Below, in pieces: positions 16,280 through 25,273 of a DNA stretch of 64,000 nucleotides. A program made the translations under genes and the position numbers. The DNA lies in assembly GCA_963775275.1 (NCBI GenBank), contig CAVZII010000005.1, positions 2,666,001 to 2,730,000 of the forward strand, given 5' to 3'. The notes below the pieces were generated by a model that saw only the letters and a program-made list of their open reading frames with translations, did no database searches and was not told the origin of the DNA. This DNA comes from JANWHQ01 sp963775275. GTDB lineage: Bacteria > Pseudomonadota > Alphaproteobacteria > Caulobacterales > Caulobacteraceae. Positions within the stretch are counted from its first letter, which is position 1; each line of letters begins with the position of its first letter.

Positions 16280-16368
16280 ACCCTCCACAGACCGCGACGA
16301 TCCTCGCCTTGAGCTGAGCCATGCCCGCGACTACGTCTTAAGGTTACTTGGCGTGGAGGCCCAGGGGC

Positions 16369-18983
16369 GTGTCCACGAAGTTCGATCGCCCGCGGCGTTG
16401 GTTCGCGAGATTTGGCCCGGTCGTAGCGACCCTGGGCTGGCTCAGGCGTGTGCTCGAGCGCGTGGCTGTTCGAGTGGCCATGATTGGCCTGGGTCTGGTT
16501 GCGGCGCTCGCATCGCTGTTCCAGGGACCGCATCCACAGCCTCTGGACAGCCCACACGCCTGGGCGATGTGGATCAGCCGTCACGGCTGGGCGGCCGCTG
16601 TCGTTCTGGCGGGGGCTGCCGTTGCAGGCGTTGGGACGGTTGTTACCTTGTTTCCCTCCCTGCTCGGCGGACTCCCGCGCGGCCCGCGCGACAATCTCGG
16701 GGCTCGCGATTCTGAGCAGGACTTGGCGCGGCTCAAGGACCGCCCCACGGGTCTTCTGCTCGCGCGCCACCGCGTGGTCCCGTTCATCGACCGCGGCCAT
16801 TTGCTCCGCTCCCTCGTCGATTGGGCGACGGACAGGTCCGGCCGGCGGGCGCAGGGCCGGCTCTATCCGGCGCCGGGCGGCTTCGGGAAGACGCGGCTTG
16901 GCATCGAGCTGGTGGACACGCTTAGGAAGAGGCGCTGGCGTTGCACCTTCCTTTCCCCGACGAACGCTCCTGATCAAAGCGCGGACGCGGCGCGTTCGCT
17001 GGTCGAACCTCGCGGGGATGAAGGCGTCCTCATTGTCGCCGACTACGCGGAAGGCCAGATCGAGCGCCTGAAGGCGATCGCCGACGCGGCTCACCTCGAG
17101 TCGCCCCGGGGCCCGCCGATCCGCATCCTCGCTTTCGCCAGGTCGGCCGAAGGCTGGTGGGACCCCTTCGTTCGCGATCCGGGGCCCGCTGCGGTGTTCG
17201 ACTTCGGTCCACATCAGGGCGTCGGCGACGTCTGGCCGCTGGGTGACCGCCGCGACCTTTATGCAGAGGCCCGCAAGGTCTTGTCCGCGCGTCTGGGAGG
17301 TTTCGGCCTCGCCGCCGCCAGCTCGAACGAACCGCCGGTCGACCTGGCGGACCGCGCCTACGATCGGCCTCTCGCGATCGTCGCCCGCGCCTTTCTCGCC
17401 GCAAGAGGCGTTGTCGAGCCCAAGGAGACGGTCTTCGAGACGCTGTACCAGGAGGAGCGCCGCCATTGGCGTCGCGCCCTGAACGCGCCATCCGTTGACG
17501 CCGCCGCGCTGGATCGTCTTGCCCGCGCGGCCGCCCAGGTCACCCTTGTCCAGGGCGCGACCGAGGCCGCGGTCCGTGCGCTCGTCCTGGCCGACCCGGC
17601 CGGCCGTGAGTCCGATCTGGACGAGTTCCTGCCGGCCCTGCGGCGTCTCTACGGCGGGACCTATCGAGACCCCGACGGCGGCGAAGACAGGGTCCCCGGG
17701 ATCGGCCCCATCGAGCCCGACCTACTCGGCGAGCATGCGGCGATGCGCGTCCTGGCCGAGGACCGTGATGGCCTGGCCCCTGCGACTTTGCTGGCCTCTC
17801 TGGCAGGGCGACCGTTCTCCCCTGCCGATCCGTCGGCGATCCTGACCGTCCTCGTCAGGTCGACGCGGCCCGAGCACGAGCCGAGGGTTCGCGACGCGGC
17901 TCATCGGTCGATCCAGGCCTTGGCGGCCTCGGTTCCCGGGCTGAACCCCGGGTCGATCGAACGGCTCGAGCGTGCGCTCCCTGAGCATTCGGTCGCGCTG
18001 CGTGGCCTCGCAGCTGAAGTCGCGCAGAGGGTCTCCGGCATGGCGCTCACTGGAGGTTCGGATGACGATCGCTCCAAACGTGCACGCGCCCTGAACAATC
18101 TGGGCATACGGCTGTCAGCCCTTGGGCGTCGCGAGGAGGCGCACGCGGCCAGCGCCGAGGCGGTGGAGCTCTATCGGGAGCTGGTCGCCAAGAACCGCGA
18201 CGCGTTCCTGCCCGATCTGGCTTCGTCCCTGAACAATCTGGGCGTGGTGCTATCGTCCCTTGGGCGTCGCGAGGAGGCGCACGCGGCCAGCGCCGAGGCG
18301 GTGGACCTCTATAGGGAGCTGGTCGCCAAGAACCGCGACGCGTTCCTGCCCGATCTGGCTTCGTCCCTGAACAATCTGGGCATACGATGCTGTCAGCCCT
18401 TGGGCGTCGCGAGGAGGCGCACGCGGCCAGCGCCGAGGCGGTGGACCTCGAAGGGAGCTGGTCGCCAAGAACCGCGACGCGTTCCTGCCCGATCTGGCTT
18501 CGTCCCTGAACAATCTGGGCATACGTGTCAGCCCTTGGGCGTCGCGAGGAGGCGCACGCGGCCAGCGCCGAGGCGGTGGACCTCTATCGGGAGCTGGTCG
18601 CCAAGAACCGCGACGCGTTCCTGCCCGATCTGGCTACGTCCCTGAACAATCTGGGCATACGGTTGTCGTCCCTTGGGCGTCGCGAGGAGGCGCACGCGGC
18701 CAGCGCCGAGGCGGTGGACCTCTATCGGGAGCTGGTCGCCAAGAACCGCGACGCGTTCGCAGAGAACATGGCGCGCGCCTGCCTTGCACTCGGCAACAGG
18801 TCTATGGAGATGGGCCGCTTCGAGTTCGCCGCTTCGGCGTTCTCCGAGGGCCAAGGAGCGCTGATGCCCTTGATGGAGCGTTACGAGTCGGCCCTTGCCG
18901 GGCTTCAGACCGCGCTGAGCGATGGCCTCAGAGAGGCGCTCAGAGGAGGGAAAGACGGCGCTGGCCCTACCCCTCCAGCATGA
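16369..18983 (+). pseudogene. Membrane-anchored STAND-like P-loop NTPase with C-terminal TPR array, frame disrupted in the repeats
   Basis: The start is uncertain: GTG 16369 has GGAGG upstream; TTG 16348 is possible. Order of parts: two membrane helices (about residues 37-52 and 75-100), a Walker A loop GGFGKTRL near 170-177, a Walker B-like VLIVADYAEG near 220, a helical middle, then TPR units from about residue 570. Units 3 and 4 carry net indels of +1 and -2, so the frame open from the start runs out at 18645 and the natural end (to TGA 18983) is in another frame. The layout matches STAND sensors, which couple a repeat sensor to an NTPase switch and an effector. Function is inferred, not shown. 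Confidence 0.7.
18094..18758 (+). repeat. Five near-identical 138-bp tandem TPR units
   Basis: Units begin at AACAATCTGGG: 18094, 18232, 18370, 18509 and 18645. Each encodes about 46 residues (LGRREEAHAASAEAV, ELVAKNRDAFLPDLAS). They are almost identical at the DNA level, including third codon positions. Units 3 and 4 are 139 and 136 bp because of small indels. Such identity implies recent duplication or gene conversion. Confidence 0.95.
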
Positions 18984-19738
18984 TCGCCGAGAGCAGCCGG
19001 CCGTAGTCGGCCTCGCCGCGGTGCAGGGCGCGGCGGTTGGAGAAGAAGTCCTGCGGCGCGGCATAGGTGTCCTGGCCGGTCCATTCGGCCCGCTCGACGC
19101 CCGCCGCCTTCAGCCGCCCCAGCACGAAGCCGGGCAGGTCGAACATCCGCTTGTCGGCCTGCGCTGCGGGCTTGAAGAAGCGCTCGAACGCCGGGTCGGC
19201 CGCCTCGAAGGCTTCCAGGAACTCCAGACCCGACCTCGTAGGAGCCCGGTCCGATGCAGGGGCCCACGGCGGCGGTCATGTCGGCGGGCTCGGCGCCCAG
19301 CCGGATCATCGCCCCCACCGCCGCCTTCACGATCCCGCCGAGCGCGCCGCGCCAGCCGGCGTGGGCGGCCGCCACGACCCGCGCCCTGGGGTCCGCGATC
19401 AGCACCGGCGCGCAGTCCGCCGCCAGGGCCCCGCACATCAGCCCCGCCGTTCCCGTCGCCACCGCGTCGGCCTCGGGGCGCCGGGCGAAGGGGGCCTCGG
19501 CGGTCACCGCCAGGGCCGAGTGGATCTGGTAGACGGTCAGGAGCCGGTCGGGCGCCACGCCGAACGCCGCCGCCGCGCGGGGCCGGTTCTCGGCCACCGC
19601 CGCCGGGTCGTCCCCGGAGCCGACGCCGACGTTCAGGCTCTCGTAGACGCCGCCCGACACTCCGCCCTTGCGCGTGAAGAAGCCGTGGCGGACGCCGGGC
19701 AGGGCGGCCAGCAGCGGCGACTGGAGCATGGGGACCAT
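18967..19738 (-). pseudogene. pgeF: Peptidoglycan editing factor PgeF / laccase-domain protein, one-base frameshift
   Basis: The YfiH/PgeF fold is clear: RHGFFTRKGGVSGGVYESLN at residues 17-36, then VYQIHSA (His), ADCAPVLI (Cys) and AAAHAGWRGALGG (His), the zinc-binding set. After CIGPGSYEVG the frame is lost by one extra G near 19231. Restoring it gives FLEAFEAADPAFERFF and a normal end at TAG 18967-18969. A sequencing error in GGG is likely. Start ATG 19738 overlaps the midA stop (ATGA). PgeF removes mis-incorporated residues from peptidoglycan precursors in E. coli. Confidence 0.85.
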
Positions 19739-21114
19739 CAGGGCGCCTCCAGTCCCGGGGGCTCGATCCCCGGCGCGTGGATGCACGCGGCCTTGAAGAG
19801 GCGCCCCATCCGCCCGTCGCCGACCAGCCGCTCGAGCTGGCGGCCGATCGTCGCGGCCTTGTCCGGCCGGGAGCGCGACAGGGCTTGCGCCCTCGCCTCG
19901 ATCCCCAGCCGCTTCAGGAGCTCGCCCTGGGTCAGGACCTGCGACGTCGCCGCGCCCTGCGCCCTCGCCGCCGCCAGCACGGCGGGGACGTCGGCGTGGA
20001 CGGTCAGGTCCGCCTCGCCGGGGCAGGCGAGGGGATCGACCTTCCGGTGCCCCATGATCGCCTGCAGGGTGTCGCCCAGGCCCGGCGCGTCCCGGCCATA
20101 GTCGACCAGCAGCGCCGCCCCGCCCTGGCGCGCAACGCGCGCGCCGATCTCGGCGCCCAGCGCCGCCTGCGCCGCCGACACCTCCACAACGGCGCCTTCC
20201 GGCGCCTCGGGCAGGACCAGGTCCAGCGGCGTCCTCGCCAGGCCGAAGGCGAGGCCGCCGTCCTCGCCGAGCCCGACCATCCGCTCGGCCCACCCCGTCG
20301 AGGTCCTGACGAACTGGCGCGCGGGCAGGCAGTCCAGCACCTCGTTGGCGACCAGGATCAGCGGGGCGTCGCCGGGCAGCTCGGCGAGGCTCGTCGCCCA
20401 CCTAGGCCCCGATCGCGCTTTGCGATCCTTCTCCCCTTGCGGGAGAAGGTGGCCTGCGGATGCAGGCCGGATGAGGGGTTGAGGACCCTCTCCGACCAGT
20501 CCCGTCGACCCCTCACCCGGCGGGTTCCACCCGCCACCCTCTCCCGCAGGGGGAGAGGGTCGACCGAGCCGCGCCTCCTGCAGCGCCCTGAGCGGCGCGC
20601 TCGGCTCGACGAGCCACAGCTCGGCGGCCTCGAGCCATCCCGGCGCCGCCTTTCCGGCCCTCAGCGCATCCTCCATCAGGGTCCCGTCGCCCGGGCCGAT
20701 CTCGGCCCAGATGACGCGCACGGGCCGGCCGAGCCGGTTCCAGGCTTCGGCGCACCACAGGCCGATCAGCTCGCCGAACATCTGCGACACCATGGGCGCG
20801 GTGATGAAGTCGCCTCTCTCGCCCAGCCTCGGCCGCGTCGCGTAATAGCCGCCCTCCGGGTCGTGCAGGCAGCGGGTCATGTACTGGGCGACGCTGATCG
20901 GCCCGGCTTGCGCGATCTCGGCCTTTAGACGGTCCGCAAGACGGCCCCTCTCCCTGGAAGGGGGAGGGGAAGGGGAGGGGGTGTCGCCGCCTCCCCCGCC
21001 GGGGCGTCCGAGCGGCCTGGCGCGAGCGTGACGGGCCGCTCCACCCCCATCCCCGGCCCTTGCCCCTTCCAGGGAGAAGGGAGTTTCGCGGGGGCCAGGA
21101 CGTCGACCGCTCAT
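19738..21114 (-). CDS. SAM-dependent methyltransferase, MidA/NDUFAF7 family, with two in-frame repeat insertions
   Basis: A 458-residue protein; relatives are about 350-380. Family motifs: AEIAQAGPISVAQYMTRCLH, GGYYATRP, GDFITAPMVSQMFGELIG, the SAM motif EIGPGDGTLMEDALR, VANEVLDCLP and LVDYG. Two stretches are translated palindromic repeats: about residues 9-55 and 182-237 (GRPSPPAGEGGGWNPPGEG; PQPLIRPASAGHLLPQGE), both in frame. The start ATG 21114 overlaps the lgt TGA and the end overlaps pgeF, so lgt-midA-pgeF is one coupled operon. The mitochondrial homologue methylates a complex I subunit; the bacterial target is not established here. Confidence 0.88.
   Translation of the reverse strand: MSGRRPGPRETPFSLEGARAGDGGGAARHARARPLGRPGGGGGDTPSPSPPPSRERGRLADRLKAEIAQAGPISVAQYMTRCLHDPEGGYYATRPRLGERGDFITAPMVSQMFGELIGLWCAEAWNRLGRPVRVIWAEIGPGDGTLMEDALRAGKAAPGWLEAAELWLVEPSAPLRALQEARLGRPSPPAGEGGGWNPPGEGSTGLVGEGPQPLIRPASAGHLLPQGEKDRKARSGPRWATSLAELPGDAPLILVANEVLDCLPARQFVRTSTGWAERMVGLGEDGGLAFGLARTPLDLVLPEAPEGAVVEVSAAQAALGAEIGARVARQGGAALLVDYGRDAPGLGDTLQAIMGHRKVDPLACPGEADLTVHADVPAVLAAARAQGAATSQVLTQGELLKRLGIEARAQALSRSRPDKAATIGRQLERLVGDGRMGRLFKAACIHAPGIEPPGLEAP
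20427..20560. repeat. Palindromic repeat inside midA
   Basis: CCTTCTCCCCTTGCGGGAG and AAGGTGGCCTGCGGATGCAG form hairpins, followed by GGATGAGGGGTTGAGG, its mirror CCCCTCACCCGGCGGG, and a final CCCTCTCCCGCAGGGGGAGAG hairpin. The wording is typical of dispersed intergenic palindromes, yet the whole lies in the midA frame without a stop. Confidence 0.85.
20944..21083. repeat. Palindromic repeat at the 5' end of midA
   Basis: CCCCTCTCCCTGGAAGGGGG at one side and CCATCCCCGGCCCTTGCCCC with TTCCAGGGAGAAGGGAG at the other flank an AG-rich centre. The right half repeats the sequence found at 6888-6945. It lies just inside the midA start codon and adds about 45 low-complexity residues. Confidence 0.8.
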
Positions 21115-22010
21115 CCCGCCGGCTGGACCTCCAGCGGCTGCTTCAGGCCCCGGCGGATCAGCCACAGCCCCGCCAGCACCATCGGGATCGACAGCATCAT
21201 CCCCATGGTCAGGCCGAAGGGGAAGTTCGGCATGCCCACGTCCGGCTCGCGCACGGTCTCCAGAAGGATTCGGAACAGCCCGTAGCAGGTGAGGAACAGG
21301 CCCGAGAGCGCGCCCTGGCGCTGCAGCCAGCCGAGCTTGTGGGTCGCCACGCGCAGGATCAGCCACAACAGCACGCCTTCCAGCGCCGCCTCGTAGAGCT
21401 GGCTCGGGTGGCGCGGCTGCAGCAGGTAGTCGGGGCAGACGCCGCCCGCGTACTGCTCGGCGATCCGCTTGTTGCAGAACACCATGGCCCACGGAACGTG
21501 CGTCACCCGGCCCCAGAGCTCGCCGTTGATGAAGTTGGCGATGCGGCCGAAGAACAGGCCGAACGGCACGCAGGGCGCGATCAGGTCCGACAGGCGCAAG
21601 AGGTCGATCCGGTTCGCCCGCGAGAAGAAGATCAGCGCCAGCGCCACCCCGATCAGGCCGCCGTGGAAGCTCATCCCGCCCTTCCAGATCTGGAAGATCT
21701 CCGCCGGGTGGGTCCAGATGACCGAGGTGTTGTAGAACAGCACCGATCCCAGCCGCCCGCCCACGACGACGCCGAGCGTCAGCCACAGGACCAGGTCGTC
21801 GACCTGCTCGGCCGTGGCGGTGGGCGATCGCGCCCCCCACAGCGCCGGCGTGCGGATCAGCCGGATGCAGTAGCGCCAGCCGAGCACGATGCCGGCGATA
21901 TAGGCCAGGGCGTACCAGCGCACGCCCAGCGGCCCCATGTGCCAGGAGCCCAGGTTGAGCTCGTAGGGGCCCAGGAGCGGGACGTACGGGTTGATGTCGG
22001 GAAAGACCAC
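21111..22010 (-). CDS. lgt: Prolipoprotein diacylglyceryl transferase
   Basis: Transfers diacylglycerol from phosphatidylglycerol to the lipobox cysteine of prolipoproteins in the inner membrane. The 299-residue protein has about seven membrane helices and the Lgt signature FGRIANFINGELWGR near residue 155, plus GGMSFHGGLIG near 115 and HPSQLYEAALEG near 203. First gene of the lgt-midA-pgeF operon, joined to midA by an ATGA overlap. Divergent from the UbiK-like gene. Confidence 0.97.
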   Translation of the reverse strand: MVFPDINPYVPLLGPYELNLGSWHMGPLGVRWYALAYIAGIVLGWRYCIRLIRTPALWGARSPTATAEQVDDLVLWLTLGVVVGGRLGSVLFYNTSVIWTHPAEIFQIWKGGMSFHGGLIGVALALIFFSRANRIDLLRLSDLIAPCVPFGLFFGRIANFINGELWGRVTHVPWAMVFCNKRIAEQYAGGVCPDYLLQPRHPSQLYEAALEGVLLWLILRVATHKLGWLQRQGALSGLFLTCYGLFRILLETVREPDVGMPNFPFGLTMGMMLSIPMVLAGLWLIRRGLKQPLEVQPAG

Positions 22011-22161
22011 GGAAGGCTCCCTTGCGTCGGCGCTGGCCCAGCCTGGAGCGCTGGTCTAGCCCGGATATGTCACATCGTCACGGCGCCGGAAATTTGGTTC
22101 TCGGCTTCGCATTCTCCGCGGCTTTCCCATATAGAGACGACGTCCAGGCCAAAGGCGCGCG

Positions 22162-22389
22162 ATGCAGACCCAGAACCCCCTCCTCGACGAGTTCTCCAAG
22201 CTGACCACGGCCGCCGTCGGCCTCGCCCAGGCCGCCGGAGAGGAGGCCAAGGCCGCGTTCCGGGCCCAGTTCGACCGGCTCGCCGCCGAGATGGATTTCG
22301 TGCGCCGCGACGAGTTCGAGGCGCTGAAGGCCCAGACCCAGGCGCTGCGCGAAGAGCTCGACCGCCTCAAGGGGGAAGCCGGAAGCTAA
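22162..22389 (+). CDS. ubiK: UbiK-type accessory factor (BMFP domain protein)
   Basis: A 75-residue protein with an N-terminal amphipathic part (NPLLDEFSKLTTAAVGLAQA) and a C-terminal coiled coil (EFEALKAQTQALREELDRLK). This is the membrane fusogenic BMFP family that includes UbiK, an accessory factor for aerobic ubiquinone synthesis. The length is typical. It is divergent from lgt, the common alphaproteobacterial arrangement. The specific name rests on family resemblance. Confidence 0.85.
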   Translation: MQTQNPLLDEFSKLTTAAVGLAQAAGEEAKAAFRAQFDRLAAEMDFVRRDEFEALKAQTQALREELDRLKGEAGS

Positions 22390-22496
22390 GCTCGCTCGCC
22401 GCTAGAAGCAGGTTGAGACGGTCGGGGCGAACCGGATTAGGTTAGATCGAGGCGACGATTCGCGGGTAACCCGCGGCGGCCTCCAAGGATGGCGAC

Positions 22497-23003
22497 ATGG
22501 ATCTCCCGCACAAGGACGATGACGTCGACACCGGAATCGACCCCCTGGACGTGGTCGAACGGATCCTGACCGCCGAGAACCTCGCGTTCGACCGGTCCGA
22601 CGACGGCGACCTTGCCTTCACGCTCGGCGGGAACTGGAAGGACTACGAGCTGTGGTTCGCCTGGCGGCCCGAGGCGGACTGCCTGCAGCTATGCGTGTCG
22701 CTCGACGTCCACGCCGAGACCGCCAAGGTGCAGAGCGCCCAGACCCTTCTGTCGCTGATCAATCCACGCGTCTGGCTCGGCCATTTCGAGCTCTGGGCCG
22801 AGGACGGCGAGGTGGTGTTCCGCAACGCCATGTCCCTGCCGCACGGCGAACGGCCGACCATGGCCCAGGCGGCCTCGATGATCGACGCGGCGGTGGAGGC
22901 GGCCGACCGCTTCTATCCGGCCTTCGACTTCCTCCTGAACGGCGACAAGTCGCCCGACGACGCCATGTCGGCCTGCATGTTCGACACCATCGGCCAGGCC
23001 TAG
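22497..23003 (+). CDS. YbjN domain-containing protein
   Basis: A 168-residue cytoplasmic protein. The stretch from about residue 20 (DVVERILTAENLAFDR, FTLGGNWKDYELWFAWRPE, DGEVVFRNAMSLPHGE) matches the YbjN/type III secretion chaperone-like fold. E. coli YbjN affects motility and stress responses, but the alphaproteobacterial relatives are uncharacterised. Start ATG 22497 with AAGGA upstream. It lies between ubiK and proC, a conserved grouping. Confidence 0.88.
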   Translation: MDLPHKDDDVDTGIDPLDVVERILTAENLAFDRSDDGDLAFTLGGNWKDYELWFAWRPEADCLQLCVSLDVHAETAKVQSAQTLLSLINPRVWLGHFELWAEDGEVVFRNAMSLPHGERPTMAQAASMIDAAVEAADRFYPAFDFLLNGDKSPDDAMSACMFDTIGQA

Positions 23004-23025
23004 ATCCTTCCGCTCATCCATCTTA

Positions 23026-23127
23026 CCGTCATGGCCGGGCTTGTCCCGGCCACCCATGAACACGATAAGCGTCGGTGTTCATGGGTCCCCGGCATTCAAC
23101 GCTGCGCGTTTCAGCCGGGGATGACGG
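23026..23127. repeat. Cloverleaf palindromic repeat, copy 2
   Basis: The same modules as 8426-8527 in reverse order: CCGTCATGGCCGGG...CCCGGCC, ACCCATGAACAC...GTGTTCATGGGT, then CCCCGG...CCGGGG and ATGACGG. Length again about 102 bases. It lies between ybjN and proC, both on the plus strand, and could affect read-through. Confidence 0.85.
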
Positions 23128-23137
23128 TTATTAGGAC

Positions 23138-23948
23138 ATGCCCGACCATACCCCCATCCTGATGCTGGGCGCGGGGCGCCTCGGCGGCGCCCTGATCGAG
23201 GGCTGGGTCCTGACCGGCGCCTTCCACCCCTCCGACCTGATCATCAGGGATCCCGCGCCGGGCGACGACGCCAGGTCCGCCGCCGCCGCCGGCGCGCGGC
23301 TCAATCCTCCCGACGAGGTCCTCGCCGAGGCCCGCACCGTGCTCCTGGCGGTCAAGCCCCAGGTCTGGCGCGAGGCCGCCGCGGCGATCGCCCCGGCGCT
23401 CGACCCGGCCGCCGTCGTCGTCTCGGTGGCCGCCGGGGTGAAGGCCGCCGACATCTCGGACGGCTTCGGCGGGCGGCCCGCCGCGCGGGTCATGCCGATC
23501 ACCGCCGTCGCCGTCGCCAAGGGCGCGGGCGCGATCTTCGCCCCCGATCCCGGCGCCAGGGCGGCGGCCCACGCCCTGTTCGATCCGGTCGCCGCCATGA
23601 CCGAGGTCGGCGACGAGGCCCTGATGGACGCGGTCACAGCCGTCTGTGGCTCCGCGCCCGCCTACCTCTACGCCTTCACCGAGGCGCTCGAGGCCGCCGG
23701 CATCGCCGAGGGCCTGCCCGCCGAGGCCGCGCGGACCCTCGCCCGCGCCACGATGGCCGGGGCCGCCGCCCTGATGTCCTCGTCCGGCGAGGAGCCGGCC
23801 GAGCTTCGCCGCCAGGTCACGTCTCCAGGGGGAACCACCGAGGCGGCGCTCAAGGTCCTGCTGGACGAGGCACGGCGGGCTCCACCCGCTGCTGAGGCGC
23901 GCCGTGGCCGCCGCCGCCGCCCGCTCGCGCGAGCTTTCCCGAAGCTGA
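23138..23948 (+). pseudogene. proC: Pyrroline-5-carboxylate reductase, one-base frameshift near the C-terminus
   Basis: Last step of proline synthesis: reduces pyrroline 5-carboxylate with NAD(P)H. The Rossmann motif LGAGRLGGALIEGW is at residues 10-23, VKPQVW near 75, and the C-terminal signature EAARTLARATMAGAAALM to SPGGTTEAALKVL is present. After LLDE an extra G near 23871 shifts the frame. Removing it restores GLHPLLRRAVAAAAARSREL and a stop at 23946-23948; otherwise an unrelated arginine-rich tail runs to 23980. A sequencing error is likely, as this is a housekeeping gene. Confidence 0.88.
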
Positions 23949-24016
23949 ACAGGTTGCCCCCGCCCTCCCGGCGGGCCTAATGGCCCGAAAGAGTGAGTTC
24001 GGGAGGAGATCAGGGC

Positions 24017-25273
24017 ATGGATGACATCTCGGGCGCGCGCGCGCCGGCGCTTCCCCAGCCCGAGCCGGGCCTCGACGTCGCGACCCTGGTGGAGCGCGCC
24101 GCCGCGCTCCGGCCGCTGCTCCTGGCCCAGCAGGAGGAGAGCGACCGCCGCGGCGTCTATTCCGACGAGGTCCATGAGGCCTTCCGCCAGGCCGGCTTCT
24201 ACCGGATCCTCCAGCCCCGGATGTTCGGGGGCTACGAGCTGCCGCCGTCGGTCTTCCTAAAGGTGGTCATGCAGATCGCCCGCGGCCATCCGGCCGCCGC
24301 CTGGTGCTTCACTCTCACCGGCTCGCACGGCTACTTCATCGCCTCGCACTATCCCGAGGTCGCCCAGCGCGAGCTGTTCGGGCCGCAGGGCGAGTTCCGC
24401 TCGCCCCAGGTCGTCGGCCCGGCCGGGACCATGACCCCGGTGGAGGGCGGCTACCTGGTCGAGGGCGTCTGGCCCTTCGCCTCGGGCGTGCCCGTGGCGA
24501 CCCACTTCATGGGCGGCAGCCTCGCGCCCCAGCCGGACGGCTCGGTCCGCCACGTCTTCTTCGCCGTCCCGCGCGACCAGGTCGAGATCCTGCCCGACTG
24601 GGGCGAGGGCCGGTTCATGGGCATGCAGGCGTCCGGCTCCAACAGCGTCAGGGTCGACAAGGTCTTCGTGCCCGAGCGCATGATCATCCCCTTCGACATG
24701 ATGACGGGCACGGAGAGGAAGCCGCACGGCTCGCCGGGGGTCCAGCTGCACGGCAACCCGATGTACCTCGGCATCCTCGCCGGCTGGTTCCACTGCGAGT
24801 TCGGGGCGATCATGTCCGGCGCCGCCATGGCCGCCTGCGACGCCTTCGCGGAGCTGGCGCACAACCGGCCGATCCTGACCAATCCCCAGCTCAAGCGGGT
24901 GCACGACCCCTTCACCCAGCTGACCTACGCCACCGCGCTCGGCAAGGCGCAGTCCGCCCAGGCCCTGACGCTCGCCGCCGTCGGCCTCTACGAAGCCCAG
25001 TGCGCGCGCTTCGGCCGCACCGGAGCGCCGATCACGCCGCTCGATTCCTACGAGGTGTGGGGCATGGCGCGCGAGGCGTGCGTCATGGCCTGCGACGCGG
25101 TGGAGATCCTCTTCCACGCCGCCGGCGCCTCGGCCGGCCGCACCGGCAACCGCCTGCAGCGCTACTTCAAGGACATCGAGATGTACCGCCTGCACATCCA
25201 GAACCAGCCCACCCTGCCGGTCGCCCGCGCCCAGGCCGAGTTCGGCCTCCCCGGCGAGCTCTTCGGGAGCTGA
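24017..25273 (+). CDS. Acyl-CoA dehydrogenase-fold flavin-dependent monooxygenase-like protein
   Basis: A 418-residue protein of the acyl-CoA dehydrogenase superfamily, closest in pattern to HsaA/HpaB-type two-component monooxygenases. Visible: ARGHPAAAWCFTLTGSHGYF, GYLVEGVWPFASG near residue 150, FMGMQASGSNSVRVDKVFVP, and a C-terminal helical bundle ending HIQNQPTLPVARAQAEFG. No catalytic acyl-CoA glutamate is evident. Such enzymes hydroxylate aromatic or steroid substrates using reduced flavin from a partner, which is not seen nearby. ATG 24017 has GGGAGGAG upstream; an in-frame GTG at 23993 is less likely. Confidence 0.8.
   Translation: MDDISGARAPALPQPEPGLDVATLVERAAALRPLLLAQQEESDRRGVYSDEVHEAFRQAGFYRILQPRMFGGYELPPSVFLKVVMQIARGHPAAAWCFTLTGSHGYFIASHYPEVAQRELFGPQGEFRSPQVVGPAGTMTPVEGGYLVEGVWPFASGVPVATHFMGGSLAPQPDGSVRHVFFAVPRDQVEILPDWGEGRFMGMQASGSNSVRVDKVFVPERMIIPFDMMTGTERKPHGSPGVQLHGNPMYLGILAGWFHCEFGAIMSGAAMAACDAFAELAHNRPILTNPQLKRVHDPFTQLTYATALGKAQSAQALTLAAVGLYEAQCARFGRTGAPITPLDSYEVWGMAREACVMACDAVEILFHAAGASAGRTGNRLQRYFKDIEMYRLHIQNQPTLPVARAQAEFGLPGELFGS

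Noticed and set aside
18094..18758. Regular 138-bp repeats as a CRISPR or satellite array
   Set aside because: Units are directly adjacent without spacers and encode TPR helices in frame with the NTPase.
23993..24016. GTG 23993 as the start of the monooxygenase-like gene
   Set aside because: A strong GGGAGGAG site precedes ATG 24017 instead.
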